Below, piece after piece: positions 29,092 to 38,020 of a stretch of 64,000 nucleotides of DNA. This stretch comes from Firmicutes bacterium UBA2598 (lineage in GTDB: Bacteria > Bacillota > PH28-bin88). The position numbers and the translations under genes are program-made. The stretch's first letter is position 1; every line of letters starts with the position of its first letter. The stretch lies in contig DDKM01000103.1 in NCBI GenBank assembly GCA_002339345.1, positions 23,200 to 87,199 of the forward strand. The letters are read 5' to 3'. The notes below the pieces were generated by a model, which saw nothing but the letters and a program-made list of their open reading frames with translations, had not been told where the DNA came from and did no database searches.

Positions 29092-30414
29092 TTACCTGCT
29101 GGAAGGGGGAGGCACCGGGCGGACCACCACCCTGGTACCTTCCACCTTGACCACCCGTACCTGGATGCCTGGCAGGACATAGCTGCCATCGGTCACCACA
29201 TCCAAACGTTCGCCATTCGCCATTTCCACCGCTCCCGCAGGGCGCAAGGGTGTGATGGTGACACCGGTTTCGCCCAGATAGGCCGCCAGGGAAGGCACCG
29301 GTGCCGTATACCCCTGGTCCTTCTGCTGCTTGGCATTCAGCACCAGCCGGCGCCATACCCTTCTGGTGGGCAGTAATTTGATGCTAATTGCCACCAGTAC
29401 AATGGTTCCCAGCAGGGCGATGACCAGGGAGATGACCGCCTGCTCCGTAGAGGGAGCCGCCAGTACGATACTGATCACCATGGCCAGCACTCCGCCGAAA
29501 CCGGCCAGGCCAAAGCCGGGGAGAACGAAGGCTTCCACCACCAGCAGCAGGAGTCCCAACAGGAACAACAGCAGTGCCTCCCAGCCGGTAAGCCCTGCCA
29601 CCATGTGACCGGCAAAATATACAGCCAGGGCCATCACCCCGATGGTGCCGGGAACTCCAAAACCGACGGTAAAAAGCTCCATCAGGAGGCCGGCGAACCC
29701 GATGGTCAATAAAATGGGGCTGACATAGGGATTGGTCACCCACCGGGCCACCGTTTCTGCGGTACTGGGAGTGAGTTCCACCAATCTGGCGTCCTGCAGC
29801 CCGTGATAGGCCAAAACCTGCTCCCTAGTCTGCAATTGCTGGTCAGCAATGTTATGTTCCAAGGCCTGCTGGCTGGTCAGGGTTAACAGCTTTCCTGCCG
29901 CTACCAGGCCGGGGATTTCCAAATCGGCGTCCGCCATGGCCGCAGCCACCACGGGGTCCCTCCCCCGGGCTTCAGCTGCTGCGGAGAGCTGCCGTGACCA
30001 GTAGGAAACGATCTTTTCATCCGCCTTCTGGGTACCAAAGCGCGGTTCCGCCGCACCGATGGTGCTGCCGGGCGTCATCACCAGATCATGGGAAATCAGG
30101 GCAATCAGCGCCCCGGCGGAAATGGCCCCCCCGTGCACAAAGGCGGTGGTGGGGGTTGTGGCATTGTTGATGGTGTCCCTGATGTCAGTGGCTGCTTTGA
30201 TCAGCCCGCCCGGAGTGTCAATCTCCAGTATTACCCTTTTTGCGCCAACGGCATCCGCTTCCCGATAGGCCCGCTCCAAAAACCGGGCAAGTCCCCCGTC
30301 GATGGTATTTTTCACTGGCAGGACGTAAACAACACCATCCGCTACCGCGGCAACCTGGCCTGTCAGCCAGAACATGAGCAGCCCAAGCACCATGATCAAC
30401 CTCTTGGCTGCCAT
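29092..30414 (-). CDS. nfeD: NfeD-type membrane serine protease (YqeZ-like)
   Basis: A 440-residue protein. It has a signal peptide (residues 1-25), a ClpP-like protease domain with the catalytic serine in HGGAISAGALIAL, four or five membrane helices (about 240-360) and a C-terminal NfeD OB fold. It works with flotillins in membrane quality control. The ATG at 30412-30414 after GAGGT is preferred over a frame eight residues longer. Confidence 0.9.
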   Translation of the reverse strand: MAAKRLIMVLGLLMFWLTGQVAAVADGVVYVLPVKNTIDGGLARFLERAYREADAVGAKRVILEIDTPGGLIKAATDIRDTINNATTPTTAFVHGGAISAGALIALISHDLVMTPGSTIGAAEPRFGTQKADEKIVSYWSRQLSAAAEARGRDPVVAAAMADADLEIPGLVAAGKLLTLTSQQALEHNIADQQLQTREQVLAYHGLQDARLVELTPSTAETVARWVTNPYVSPILLTIGFAGLLMELFTVGFGVPGTIGVMALAVYFAGHMVAGLTGWEALLLFLLGLLLLVVEAFVLPGFGLAGFGGVLAMVISIVLAAPSTEQAVISLVIALLGTIVLVAISIKLLPTRRVWRRLVLNAKQQKDQGYTAPVPSLAAYLGETGVTITPLRPAGAVEMANGERLDVVTDGSYVLPGIQVRVVKVEGTRVVVRPVPPPSSR

Positions 30415-30484
30415 CGGATCCACCTCACTCAACAACAAATTATCTCCAGCTCATGATTTACCTAGTAAATACCCAGTCCAAAAG

Positions 30485-30514
30485 GCAATAGTCTGGTCAG
30501 CACCAGACTATTGC
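30485..30514 (-). terminator. Terminator of rpsU
   Basis: GCAATAGTCTGGT pairs perfectly with ACCAGACTATTGC around CAGC, 12 bases past the rpsU stop. It separates rpsU from nfeD. Confidence 0.8.
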
Positions 30515-30526
30515 ATCGAAATAAGC

Positions 30527-30703
30527 TTAATTCCATTTGCGTTTCCGTGCCGCTTCGGATTTCTTCTTCCGTCTGACACTGGGCTTATCATAATGCTCTC
30601 GTTTACGAACCTCAGATAAGACGCCGGCCTTCTGGCAGGAACGCTTGAAACGCCTTAATGCGGCGTCCAGCGTTTCGTTTTTGCCAACTCTAACTTCACT
30701 CAA
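30527..30703 (-). CDS. rpsU: 30S ribosomal protein S21
   Basis: A 58-residue basic protein with [20 protein letters not shown] and a Lys/Arg-rich tail. The start is TTG at 30701-30703, eight bases after GGGAGG. The ATG within that stretch reads into a stop, and longer reading adds non-homologous residues. Transcribed alone between a strong promoter and a terminator. Confidence 0.94.
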   Translation of the reverse strand: MSEVRVGKNETLDAALRRFKRSCQKAGVLSEVRKREHYDKPSVRRKKKSEAARKRKWN

Positions 30704-30806
30704 ACCCCATCTCCCTCCCTCCGACCGACCATGAGGCCAAACTGCTGTGAATAAGGTTGTGAATGGAACTAAATCGAACTGTTGTAACCATAGATACACA
30801 TTTTAG

Positions 30807-30835
30807 ATTATACTATAGCCCCCTATGAGCGTCAA
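30807..30835 (-). promoter_or_regulatory. Sigma-A promoter of rpsU
   Basis: TTGACG (30830-30835), 17-base spacer, TATAAT (30807-30812) on the minus strand. The leader is about 100 bases. Confidence 0.85.
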
Positions 30836-30837
30836 CC

Positions 30838-31176
30838 CTAAGCCATCCCCCGCAAGGGGCGCCCCCCGATCAAGTGGAAATGGAGGTGGTAAACCATTTG
30901 CCCGCCATCCGCCTTGCAGTTGTTTAGAACCCGGAAACCGCTGTCCGCCACACCCAGCTCCGTAGCCAGCTTAACCGCAACCAGGTGCAAGTGGCCGATG
31001 GTACCGGCGTCTTCTGCGGTAATGGCGGTCAGATCGGGGATGTGTTTTTTCGGAATCAGCAGGACATGGACGGGGGCCACTGGATTGATGTCATGAAAGG
31101 CCATGACCCTTTCATCCTCGTATACAATTTTGGCGGGAATTTCCCGGGCAGCAATTTTACAGAAAATACACTCCAT
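30838..31176 (-). CDS. HIT family nucleotide hydrolase/transferase
   Basis: A 112-residue histidine-triad protein with HLHFHLIGG near the C-terminus and CIFCKI at the N-terminus, like HinT/Hit. It probably hydrolyses nucleoside phosphoramidates. The ATG at 31174-31176 lies after GGAAAGGG; a GTG three codons upstream is possible. It is the last gene after mtaB. Confidence 0.92.
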   Translation of the reverse strand: MECIFCKIAAREIPAKIVYEDERVMAFHDINPVAPVHVLLIPKKHIPDLTAITAEDAGTIGHLHLVAVKLATELGVADSGFRVLNNCKADGGQMVYHLHFHLIGGRPLRGMA

Positions 31177-31191
31177 TTCCTTCACCCTTTC

Positions 31192-32511
31192 CTATGATTT
31201 GGACCGGACAGGCGTTCCCAACACCTGCCCTCCCTTGACCTCTTCCAGCACCACCGGCACCAATTGACCCTTACAATCATGGGCTGATGGAAAAACCACC
31301 CTGAGATAATTGGCGGTATGTCCCTCCCAGTACCCGGCCATGTCGCCAGCCGGTTGTTCCACCAGCACATCCATCACCCGTTTGAGGTAACGGTTAGCAT
31401 AACTCTCGGCCAGGTGGCCCGCCAGTTCAATCAGTTCCTTGCTTCTCCGCTCCTTCACCCCATGGGGAACCTGATCCGGAAAACCGGCAGCGGGGGTTCC
31501 GGCCCTGGGGGAATACTTGAAAACATGGATACCGCCAAAACCTACCTCCCTGGCCAGCGCCACGGTGTTGGCAAACTGCTCCTCCGTTTCACCGGGGAAA
31601 CCGACGATTATGTCGGTGGTGATGTTCAAGTCCGGCTGTCTGGATCGCAAGTGCTCCACCACCCGGCGGTATTCTCCCACATCATACCTGCGCCGCATAC
31701 GCCGCAGCACCTGATCATCGCCACTCTGCAGAGGGATGTGCAAATGGGGACACACCACCGGTGAGGAAGTCAGGACATCCACCAGGGCAGGTGTGAATTC
31801 ATTGGGGTCCAGGGAACTGACCCGTAGCCGGATCAAACCATCCACTTGTACCAGCTCTTTGATCAGATCCGCCAGATGCACATCCCCCGGCAAGTCCAGG
31901 CCGTAGGAACCAAGGTGGACACCCGTCAGCACCACTTCACGGTACCCGGATGCAACCAGCCGCTCCACCTCCTGCAGGGCACTTTCCAGCCCCCTGCTGC
32001 GCAGGTGACCTCTAGCCATGGGCACGATGCAGTAACTACAAAACTGCCGGCAACCTTCCTGGATTTTCAGAAAAGCCCGTACCCGGCTGCCTTCTCCCGC
32101 AGGCAGCTCTTCAAACTCCGGCCGGGTACCCAGGGGCTGCACAAAGTTGACCGGCTCCCTGGTCCTGGCAACCTGTTCCACCAGTGCCACCAGTTTGCTG
32201 CGCTGCTGAGTACCTACCACAACGTCCACCCCGGGAATGGCAAAAACCTCATCGGGTGAAACCTGAGCATAACAGCCGGTCACCGCCACCACTCCGTCAG
32301 GGTTTTGCCTGACCGCCCGTCTGATGGCCTGACGGGATTTGGCGTCACTAAGGTGGGTTACGGTACAGGTATGGATGACATATACATCTGCCGGTTCCCG
32401 GAAGTCCACAATCCGGTATCCTGCAGACCGGAAAAGGGTTTTCAGTGAACCCAGTTCTTCCTGGTTAACCTTGCAGCCAAGGGCGTAAAAGGCCGCCCTT
32501 TTTTCCGACAA
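31192..32511 (-). CDS. mtaB: tRNA t6A37 methylthiotransferase MtaB
   Basis: A radical SAM enzyme converting t6A to ms2t6A at position 37 of ANN-reading tRNAs. The N-terminal UPF0004 domain has AFYALGCKVNQEE. The radical SAM motif is CRQFCSYCIVP near residue 150, and a TRAM domain ends the protein. I prefer the TTG at 32509-32511 after GGGGGGCGAAAGGA, which puts nine residues before LGCKVN, as in B. subtilis; an ATG ten codons upstream is the alternative. It overlaps the end of rsmE. Confidence 0.92.
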   Translation of the reverse strand: MSEKRAAFYALGCKVNQEELGSLKTLFRSAGYRIVDFREPADVYVIHTCTVTHLSDAKSRQAIRRAVRQNPDGVVAVTGCYAQVSPDEVFAIPGVDVVVGTQQRSKLVALVEQVARTREPVNFVQPLGTRPEFEELPAGEGSRVRAFLKIQEGCRQFCSYCIVPMARGHLRSRGLESALQEVERLVASGYREVVLTGVHLGSYGLDLPGDVHLADLIKELVQVDGLIRLRVSSLDPNEFTPALVDVLTSSPVVCPHLHIPLQSGDDQVLRRMRRRYDVGEYRRVVEHLRSRQPDLNITTDIIVGFPGETEEQFANTVALAREVGFGGIHVFKYSPRAGTPAAGFPDQVPHGVKERRSKELIELAGHLAESYANRYLKRVMDVLVEQPAGDMAGYWEGHTANYLRVVFPSAHDCKGQLVPVVLEEVKGGQVLGTPVRSKS

Positions 32512-33277
32512 TCCTTTCGCCCCCCAGATCGCCAAGTTCATACATCACCATGACCAGCATGGCCAGCCCGGCGGTTTCCGTCCGCAAAATGCGCGGCCCG
32601 AGACCCACGATGAGTACCCCGTAGGAAGTTGCCGCCTGCACCTCCCCTTCCGTCCAACCGCCCTCCGGCCCAACCAGCAAGGCTATTCCTGGCGGCGGTT
32701 TCTCCGCCAGCCGTCGCAACACCGAACGAATACCCCTGGTCTGTTCACCTTCGTAGGCCATTAATACCGGGTAACCACCAGGCACCTGCCGCAGGGCATC
32801 CACCAGCGGAGCCGGCTGGCCCACCACAGGCACCACCCCCCGGCCGCATTGTTTGGCAGCCTCTTCCGCCACCCTTTGCCAGCGCGTATGGCGCCGGTCC
32901 GCTCGTTCTGCGTTCAACTGGACCACCGAACGTTCCGCCATAACCGGAACAAGCCAGCCCATACCAAGCTCGGTCCCCTTCTGGATGACCAGTTCCAGCT
33001 TGTCCCCTTTGGGAATACCCTGTAACAGGATCATGGAAAGGGATGGTTCCCCTGTCGCCGGTTGGGCACCGGTAATCTTAAACCGGGCGTTGTCTGTACC
33101 AAAGGAGGTTAATACCGCCTGGTAGGCTATGGCCCCCGGTCCCACGAGAGACACCCGGTCTCCGGGCCGTAGCCTCAGTACCCTTTGCATGTGTTTCACA
33201 TCATCACCGGTGATGGTACATTGTCCCCCCACTTCCAGGGCGGTATGGATAAAAAATGTATGTTTAGCCGCTTTCAT
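32465..33277 (-). CDS. rsmE: 16S rRNA m3U1498 methyltransferase
   Basis: A 270-residue SPOUT methyltransferase with the knot motifs ALLVGPEGGWTEGEV and LGPRILRTETA in the last third. The ATG at 33275-33277 is the first in frame after a stop; its ribosome site is distant and it may be coupled to prmA, which ends 11 bases upstream. Confidence 0.93.
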   Translation of the reverse strand: MKAAKHTFFIHTALEVGGQCTITGDDVKHMQRVLRLRPGDRVSLVGPGAIAYQAVLTSFGTDNARFKITGAQPATGEPSLSMILLQGIPKGDKLELVIQKGTELGMGWLVPVMAERSVVQLNAERADRRHTRWQRVAEEAAKQCGRGVVPVVGQPAPLVDALRQVPGGYPVLMAYEGEQTRGIRSVLRRLAEKPPPGIALLVGPEGGWTEGEVQAATSYGVLIVGLGPRILRTETAGLAMLVMVMYELGDLGGERIVGKKGGLLRPWLQG

Positions 33278-33287
33278 GTTTCGTTAC

Positions 33288-34223
33288 TCATTTCTCCGCC
33301 ATCGCTACCATGGCAGCCCATTCCCCCGAAAGTAGAACGTCCACCAGCACAAACCCCTCATCCAACAGCACCCGCTGCACCTCCAGCAGGCGGTGGCGAA
33401 TAATCCCTGCCGTGATGAACATCCCGCCCGCCCTTAAAAGGCCATAGGCTTGTGGCGCCAGGGTCATAATGACATCCGCCACGATATTGGCCACCACCAG
33501 ATCAGCTTGTTCCGTCAAGCCGGCCATCAGGTCCGCTTGCCGCACCTCCACACGGTCCTGCAGGTGGTTCTTGGCCACATTGTCACCGGCGATCTTCACC
33601 GCCAGGGGATCCACATCCACCGCCACCACCCTCTCCGCTCCCAGTAGGGCTGCGGCAATGGCCAGAACACCTGATCCGGTACCCACATCGTAAACCATGG
33701 AGCCAGGTTCCAGGTTTTTCTCCAACAACTTGATACAGGCTGCGGTGGTGGGGTGGTTGCCTGTGCCAAAGGCCATGCCGGGATCCAGCCGGATTACTAC
33801 CTCGTCCTGCCCTGCTTGGTATTCTTCCCAGGTAGGGCATACCACAACCCTGTTACCAATGAGTTGTGGGTGAAAGTGGGCCTTCCACGCCGTTGCCCAG
33901 TCCTCCTCACAGACCTCGCACAGGGTGACATCAAGGGGATGGCCGGGGAAATGGTTTGCCAGTTCATTCAGTTTCGCCCGAAAACAATCCAACCTTTCCG
34001 CCAGGTCGGCATCCACCGGCAGGTAAGCCTTCACCACCACGTTCTCCGCCTCCAGCAACTCCGGTGACAAATCATAGGCATCCCACTTAGCCTCAGAAAG
34101 GTAGCGGGCAATATCCCCCGGGTCCTGGATCACCACACCTGCAGCACCGGTCTGGTAAAAGGACTCCGCTACCGCCTCAGCAGCCTCCGGTGAGGTAGCT
34201 ACGGCTATTTCCTGCCATTTCAT
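33288..34223 (-). CDS. prmA: Ribosomal protein L11 methyltransferase
   Basis: A 311-residue SAM-dependent methyltransferase of L11. SAM motif I is VYDVGTGSGVLAIAAALLGA; the NIVADVIM segment follows as motif IV. It lies downstream of dnaJ, as in many Firmicutes heat-shock operons. Confidence 0.94.
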   Translation of the reverse strand: MKWQEIAVATSPEAAEAVAESFYQTGAAGVVIQDPGDIARYLSEAKWDAYDLSPELLEAENVVVKAYLPVDADLAERLDCFRAKLNELANHFPGHPLDVTLCEVCEEDWATAWKAHFHPQLIGNRVVVCPTWEEYQAGQDEVVIRLDPGMAFGTGNHPTTAACIKLLEKNLEPGSMVYDVGTGSGVLAIAAALLGAERVVAVDVDPLAVKIAGDNVAKNHLQDRVEVRQADLMAGLTEQADLVVANIVADVIMTLAPQAYGLLRAGGMFITAGIIRHRLLEVQRVLLDEGFVLVDVLLSGEWAAMVAMAEK

Positions 34224-34235
34224 AAAAACCCACTC

Positions 34236-35354
34236 CTAACCCATAAAGGCATCCTTCATTTTTTCGAAAAAACCCTTTTCCCCGGCCCGGTTCTCCTGGG
34301 AAAGGGATCGCTCCAATTCCCGCAACAGTTCCTTCTGCCTTTCGGACAGGTTGGTGGGTGTAATCACCATGATGCGAACATGATGGTCTCCGCGGCCATA
34401 ACCCCGGAGCCGCGGGATACCCTTATTTTTTAAACGAAAACTGGTGCCGGACTGGGTTCCTTCTGGAATCTTGACCTTCACGTGGCCATCTAGTGTTGGT
34501 ACCTGCAATTCCGCTCCCAAGGCCGCCTGGGTAAAGGAAACAGAATGATCGCTCAACACGTCGAAATCCCGCCGCCGGAACAAGGGATGTGGACGCACAC
34601 TGATGTCCACATAGAGATCACCCGGCGGTCCGCCCAGCGTCCCCGGTTCACCCTCACCGCTAATGCGTAACCGCGACCCGGTATCCACCCCGGCGGGAAC
34701 CCGTACATGGATTTTCCGCTCCCGCCGCACGGCACCACGGCCGCGGCACTCCTTACAAGGGGTGTTGATCACCTTCCCGCTGCCGTGGCACTGACTACAG
34801 GTGCGAACCGTCTGAAAACGGCCCAAGGGTGTGGCCTGGGTGACCTTGATCTGCCCGGTGCCATGGCAAGCGGGGCACCGGGAGGGATGGGTGCCTGGTT
34901 CGGCACCTGATCCCTGACAGGCCGGGCACTCCTCTTGCCTGGTAACCTGTACATCCCTTTCCACCCCAAAGGCAGCTTCTTCAAAGCTGATGTCCAGATC
35001 CAACTGCAGGTCCGCCCCCTTGCGTGGACCACGCTGGGTGCCGCCAAAACCGCCACCGAAAAACATTTCGAAAATGTCACCAAAACCGCCGAACCCGCCC
35101 TGGAAATCACCTTGGCCAAACCCGCCGGGATCCGTGCCCGCATGGCCAAATTGATCGTAGCGGGCTCGTTTTTCCGGGTCACTGAGCACCTCGTAGGCTT
35201 CGTTGATTTCCTTGAAACGCTCCTCGGCTTCCTTGTTGCCTGGGTTAACATCCGGGTGATATTTGCGGGCCAGTTGCCGGTAAGCCTTTTTAAGATCATT
35301 CTCGGTAGCCTCCCGGCCTACCCCAAGCACTTCATAGTAGTCCCTTTTTGCCAA
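34236..35354 (-). CDS. dnaJ: Chaperone DnaJ
   Basis: A type I Hsp40. J domain with HPD (YHPDVNPG) in the first 40 residues, Gly/Phe-rich region (about 75-115), four CxxCxGxG-type zinc repeats (about 145-215) and a C-terminal substrate domain. I start at the TTG at 35352-35354, preceded by GGGGAAGG, giving 372 residues and the usual [12 protein letters not shown]-terminus. An ATG 14 codons upstream is less likely. Confidence 0.95.
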   Translation of the reverse strand: MAKRDYYEVLGVGREATENDLKKAYRQLARKYHPDVNPGNKEAEERFKEINEAYEVLSDPEKRARYDQFGHAGTDPGGFGQGDFQGGFGGFGDIFEMFFGGGFGGTQRGPRKGADLQLDLDISFEEAAFGVERDVQVTRQEECPACQGSGAEPGTHPSRCPACHGTGQIKVTQATPLGRFQTVRTCSQCHGSGKVINTPCKECRGRGAVRRERKIHVRVPAGVDTGSRLRISGEGEPGTLGGPPGDLYVDISVRPHPLFRRRDFDVLSDHSVSFTQAALGAELQVPTLDGHVKVKIPEGTQSGTSFRLKNKGIPRLRGYGRGDHHVRIMVITPTNLSERQKELLRELERSLSQENRAGEKGFFEKMKDAFMG

Positions 35355-35426
35355 AGGAGTCACCTTCCCCGATGGATTTCTGGCCGGAATCTCCATTGTT
35401 GATCATATGCACATTTATACCAAAGG

Positions 35427-35456
35427 CAGACAGGGAGCCCCTGGCTCCCCCGTCTG
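35427..35456 (-). promoter_or_regulatory. Intergenic stem-loop between dnaK and dnaJ
   Basis: CAGAC/GTCTG outer arms and GGGAGCC/GGCTCCC inner arms around a 3-base loop. No strong T run follows on the minus strand. It could be a partial attenuator or a processing stem that sets the dnaK:dnaJ ratio. Confidence 0.5.
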
Positions 35457-35477
35457 TTTCCTCAACAACCCAAAAGG

Positions 35478-37310
35478 CTATTTTTTGTCATCATTCATGA
35501 CTTCGTACTCGGCATCCACGACCTTATCCCCACCTGCTGCCTGGCCGGTCCCCCCTGCCTGGGGGTTGGCCTGCGCACCGGCCTGCTGATAAGCCTTGGT
35601 GGTGATGGTGTAGAGGGCCTGGGACAGTGCTTCCGCTTTTTGTTTGATGGCCTCCAGATCGTTGCCGGCCAGGGCGTTTTGTAAATCCTTCTTCGCCGCT
35701 TCTGCCCTGTCCTTATCGGCAGGTTCGATTTTTCCTTCCAGGTCCTTTAATGTGCGATCCGTCTGGTACACAAGGGAATCCGCCTGGTTTCTGGTTTCTA
35801 CTTCCTCCTTGCGTTTCCTGTCTTGCTCGGCAAAGGCTTCGGCATCCTTGATCATCCGCTGGATCTCGCTTTCCGACAGGCCGCTGGAGGCGGTGATGGT
35901 GATGGCTTGATGTTTGCCTGTAGCAAGATCCTTTGCCGACACATGGACAATGCCATTGGCATCAATATCAAATTTGACCTCGATTTGGGGGATACCCCGC
36001 GGCGCAGGCGCAATACCCGTTAACTGGAAGCGGCCCAGGGTCTTGTTATCGGCAGCCATCTGCCGCTCACCTTGCAAGACATGAATTTCCACCATTGTCT
36101 GGTTATCGGCGGCGGTGGAGAAAATCTGGCTCTTGGAGGTCGGGATGGTGGTATTCCGCTCAATGAGCCTGGTAAATACACCACCCAGTGTCTCAATGCC
36201 AAGGGACAGGGGCGTTACATCCAGCAGCAACACATCCTTGACTTCACCGGCCAGTACTCCCGCCTGGATGGCGGCACCCAAGGCCACACACTCATCGGGG
36301 TTGATGCCCTTATGGGGTTCCTTACCGGTCAACCTTTTTACCGTCTGCTGCACCAGGGGAATCCGGGTGGAACCACCCACCAGGATCACCTTGTCGATAT
36401 CCTCCGGCTTCAAACCGGCGTCCGCCAGGGCCTGGCGGGTTGGCCCCTCGGTTTTTTCCACCAGATCGGCAATCAGTTCCTCAAATCTGGCCCTGGTCAG
36501 GGTCAAATCAAGGTGTTGGGGTCCATCCTCGGTGGCTGTGATGAAGGGTAGGTTGATGTTGCTCTGGGTTACACTGGAAAGTTCATGTTTGGCCTTTTCC
36601 GCCGCTTCCTTTAAGCGCTGCATGGCCACCTTGTCCTTGGTCAGATCCACACCAGTTGATTTCTTAAACTCAGCCGCCAGCCAGTGCATGATGCGCTCAT
36701 CGAAGTCATCTCCGCCCAACCGGTTGTTGCCGCTGGTGGCTTTGACCTCAAATACCCCGTCACCTAGCTCCAGGATGGATACGTCAAAGGTGCCGCCACC
36801 CAGGTCATAGACCAGAATGGTGTGATCTTCACCCTTATCCAAACCGTAGGAGAGGGCAGCTGCGGTAGGTTCATTGATGATGCGCAATACCTCCAGGCCG
36901 GCAATTTTGCCGGCGTCCTTGGTGGCCTGGCGCTGGCTATCGGTGAAATATGCGGGTACGGTGATTACCGCCTGGGTGACCGGCTCACCCAGGTAAGCCT
37001 CGGCATCCGTCTTCAGCTTTTGCAAAATCATGGCGGAAATTTCCGGCGGTGTATAGGCTTTATCGTCAATCCTGACCCGGTGATCCGTCCCCATATGTCT
37101 TTTGATCGATGCAATGGTGCGATCGGGGTTGGTGATAGCCTGTCTCTTGGCCACCTGTCCCACCAACCGCTCGCCGTTTTTGGTAAAGGCCACCACCGAA
37201 GGAGTGGTACGGTTTCCCTCGGCATTGGGAATGACCACCGCTTCCCCTCCCTCCATTACCGCTACACAGGAGTTGGTGGTACCCAAATCTATGCCAATTA
37301 CCTTACCCAT
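35478..37310 (-). CDS. dnaK: Chaperone DnaK
   Basis: A 610-residue Hsp70. The nucleotide-binding domain opens with [16 protein letters not shown] and contains [14 protein letters not shown]; the [14 protein letters not shown] linker leads to the substrate domain. The tail is Gly/Gln-rich and ends in acidic and lysine residues. ATG at 37308-37310 behind AGGGGG. Confidence 0.97.
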   Translation of the reverse strand: MGKVIGIDLGTTNSCVAVMEGGEAVVIPNAEGNRTTPSVVAFTKNGERLVGQVAKRQAITNPDRTIASIKRHMGTDHRVRIDDKAYTPPEISAMILQKLKTDAEAYLGEPVTQAVITVPAYFTDSQRQATKDAGKIAGLEVLRIINEPTAAALSYGLDKGEDHTILVYDLGGGTFDVSILELGDGVFEVKATSGNNRLGGDDFDERIMHWLAAEFKKSTGVDLTKDKVAMQRLKEAAEKAKHELSSVTQSNINLPFITATEDGPQHLDLTLTRARFEELIADLVEKTEGPTRQALADAGLKPEDIDKVILVGGSTRIPLVQQTVKRLTGKEPHKGINPDECVALGAAIQAGVLAGEVKDVLLLDVTPLSLGIETLGGVFTRLIERNTTIPTSKSQIFSTAADNQTMVEIHVLQGERQMAADNKTLGRFQLTGIAPAPRGIPQIEVKFDIDANGIVHVSAKDLATGKHQAITITASSGLSESEIQRMIKDAEAFAEQDRKRKEEVETRNQADSLVYQTDRTLKDLEGKIEPADKDRAEAAKKDLQNALAGNDLEAIKQKAEALSQALYTITTKAYQQAGAQANPQAGGTGQAAGGDKVVDAEYEVMNDDKK

Positions 37311-37349
37311 ACTTTAATACCCCCTAAAAGATTTTTGCCGTACAATTTG

Positions 37350-38003
37350 TCACCGGGCGACCTTGACCAGTGATGGCCTGATCACCCTGTCACGCAAGCG
37401 GTAACCCTTCTGTAAATCTTCCACCACAGTATTTTCTTCCACCCCTTCTACTTCCACCTGCATTACCGCATGGTGCTGCACAGGATCAAAGGGGTGTCCA
37501 ACTGACTGGATTTCTGCCAGTCCCCGCCTGGACAGGCTATCCTTCATCTGGCGGCAGATCATGCTGACCCCCTCCAGATAAGCATTAACATCCCCTCCCG
37601 CCGGCGCCGCCACCGCCCGTTCCAGGTTATCAAGCACCGGTAGCAGGTCTTTCATCAGATCCTCGTTAGCATACATCACCAGTTCTTCCTGCTCCCGGCG
37701 TACCCGGCGGCGGTAGTTCTCAAAGTCCGCCTGCAGCCGCTGCAGCCGCTGAAACAAGTCCTGGCACTCCGCCTCCTTGGCGGCCAGCATTGCTCTATAC
37801 TCCTCAATGGTAGCCGGCTGTTCCGGTTCATCCCCCGGCTCGCCTGGCTGCTGTCCGGCCTGCTCCGACTGTTGCACCTGCTGTTCCGGGGATCCTTCTG
37901 CCTGCACCACCTGTTCTTCCACTCCTTGGGGATTTGGTGCGTTGTTTTCATCCTCAGCCAGTTTTCCGGCCGGCCGTTCCGCTAATCCCTCCGTCACGTC
38001 CAT
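37350..38003 (-). CDS. grpE: Nucleotide exchange factor GrpE
   Basis: A 217-residue GrpE. It has a long, disordered Gln/Glu/Pro-rich N-terminus (about 10-65), a coiled coil with the central LQRLQADFENYRRRVRRE, and a C-terminal beta domain (VGHPFDPVQHHAVMQVE). Start choice is uncertain: the ATG at 38001-38003 is close to its GAGGTGG site, and a GTG lies three codons upstream. Confidence 0.93.
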   Translation of the reverse strand: MDVTEGLAERPAGKLAEDENNAPNPQGVEEQVVQAEGSPEQQVQQSEQAGQQPGEPGDEPEQPATIEEYRAMLAAKEAECQDLFQRLQRLQADFENYRRRVRREQEELVMYANEDLMKDLLPVLDNLERAVAAPAGGDVNAYLEGVSMICRQMKDSLSRRGLAEIQSVGHPFDPVQHHAVMQVEVEGVEENTVVEDLQKGYRLRDRVIRPSLVKVAR

Positions 38004-38020
38004 CCACCTCACTGATCCAT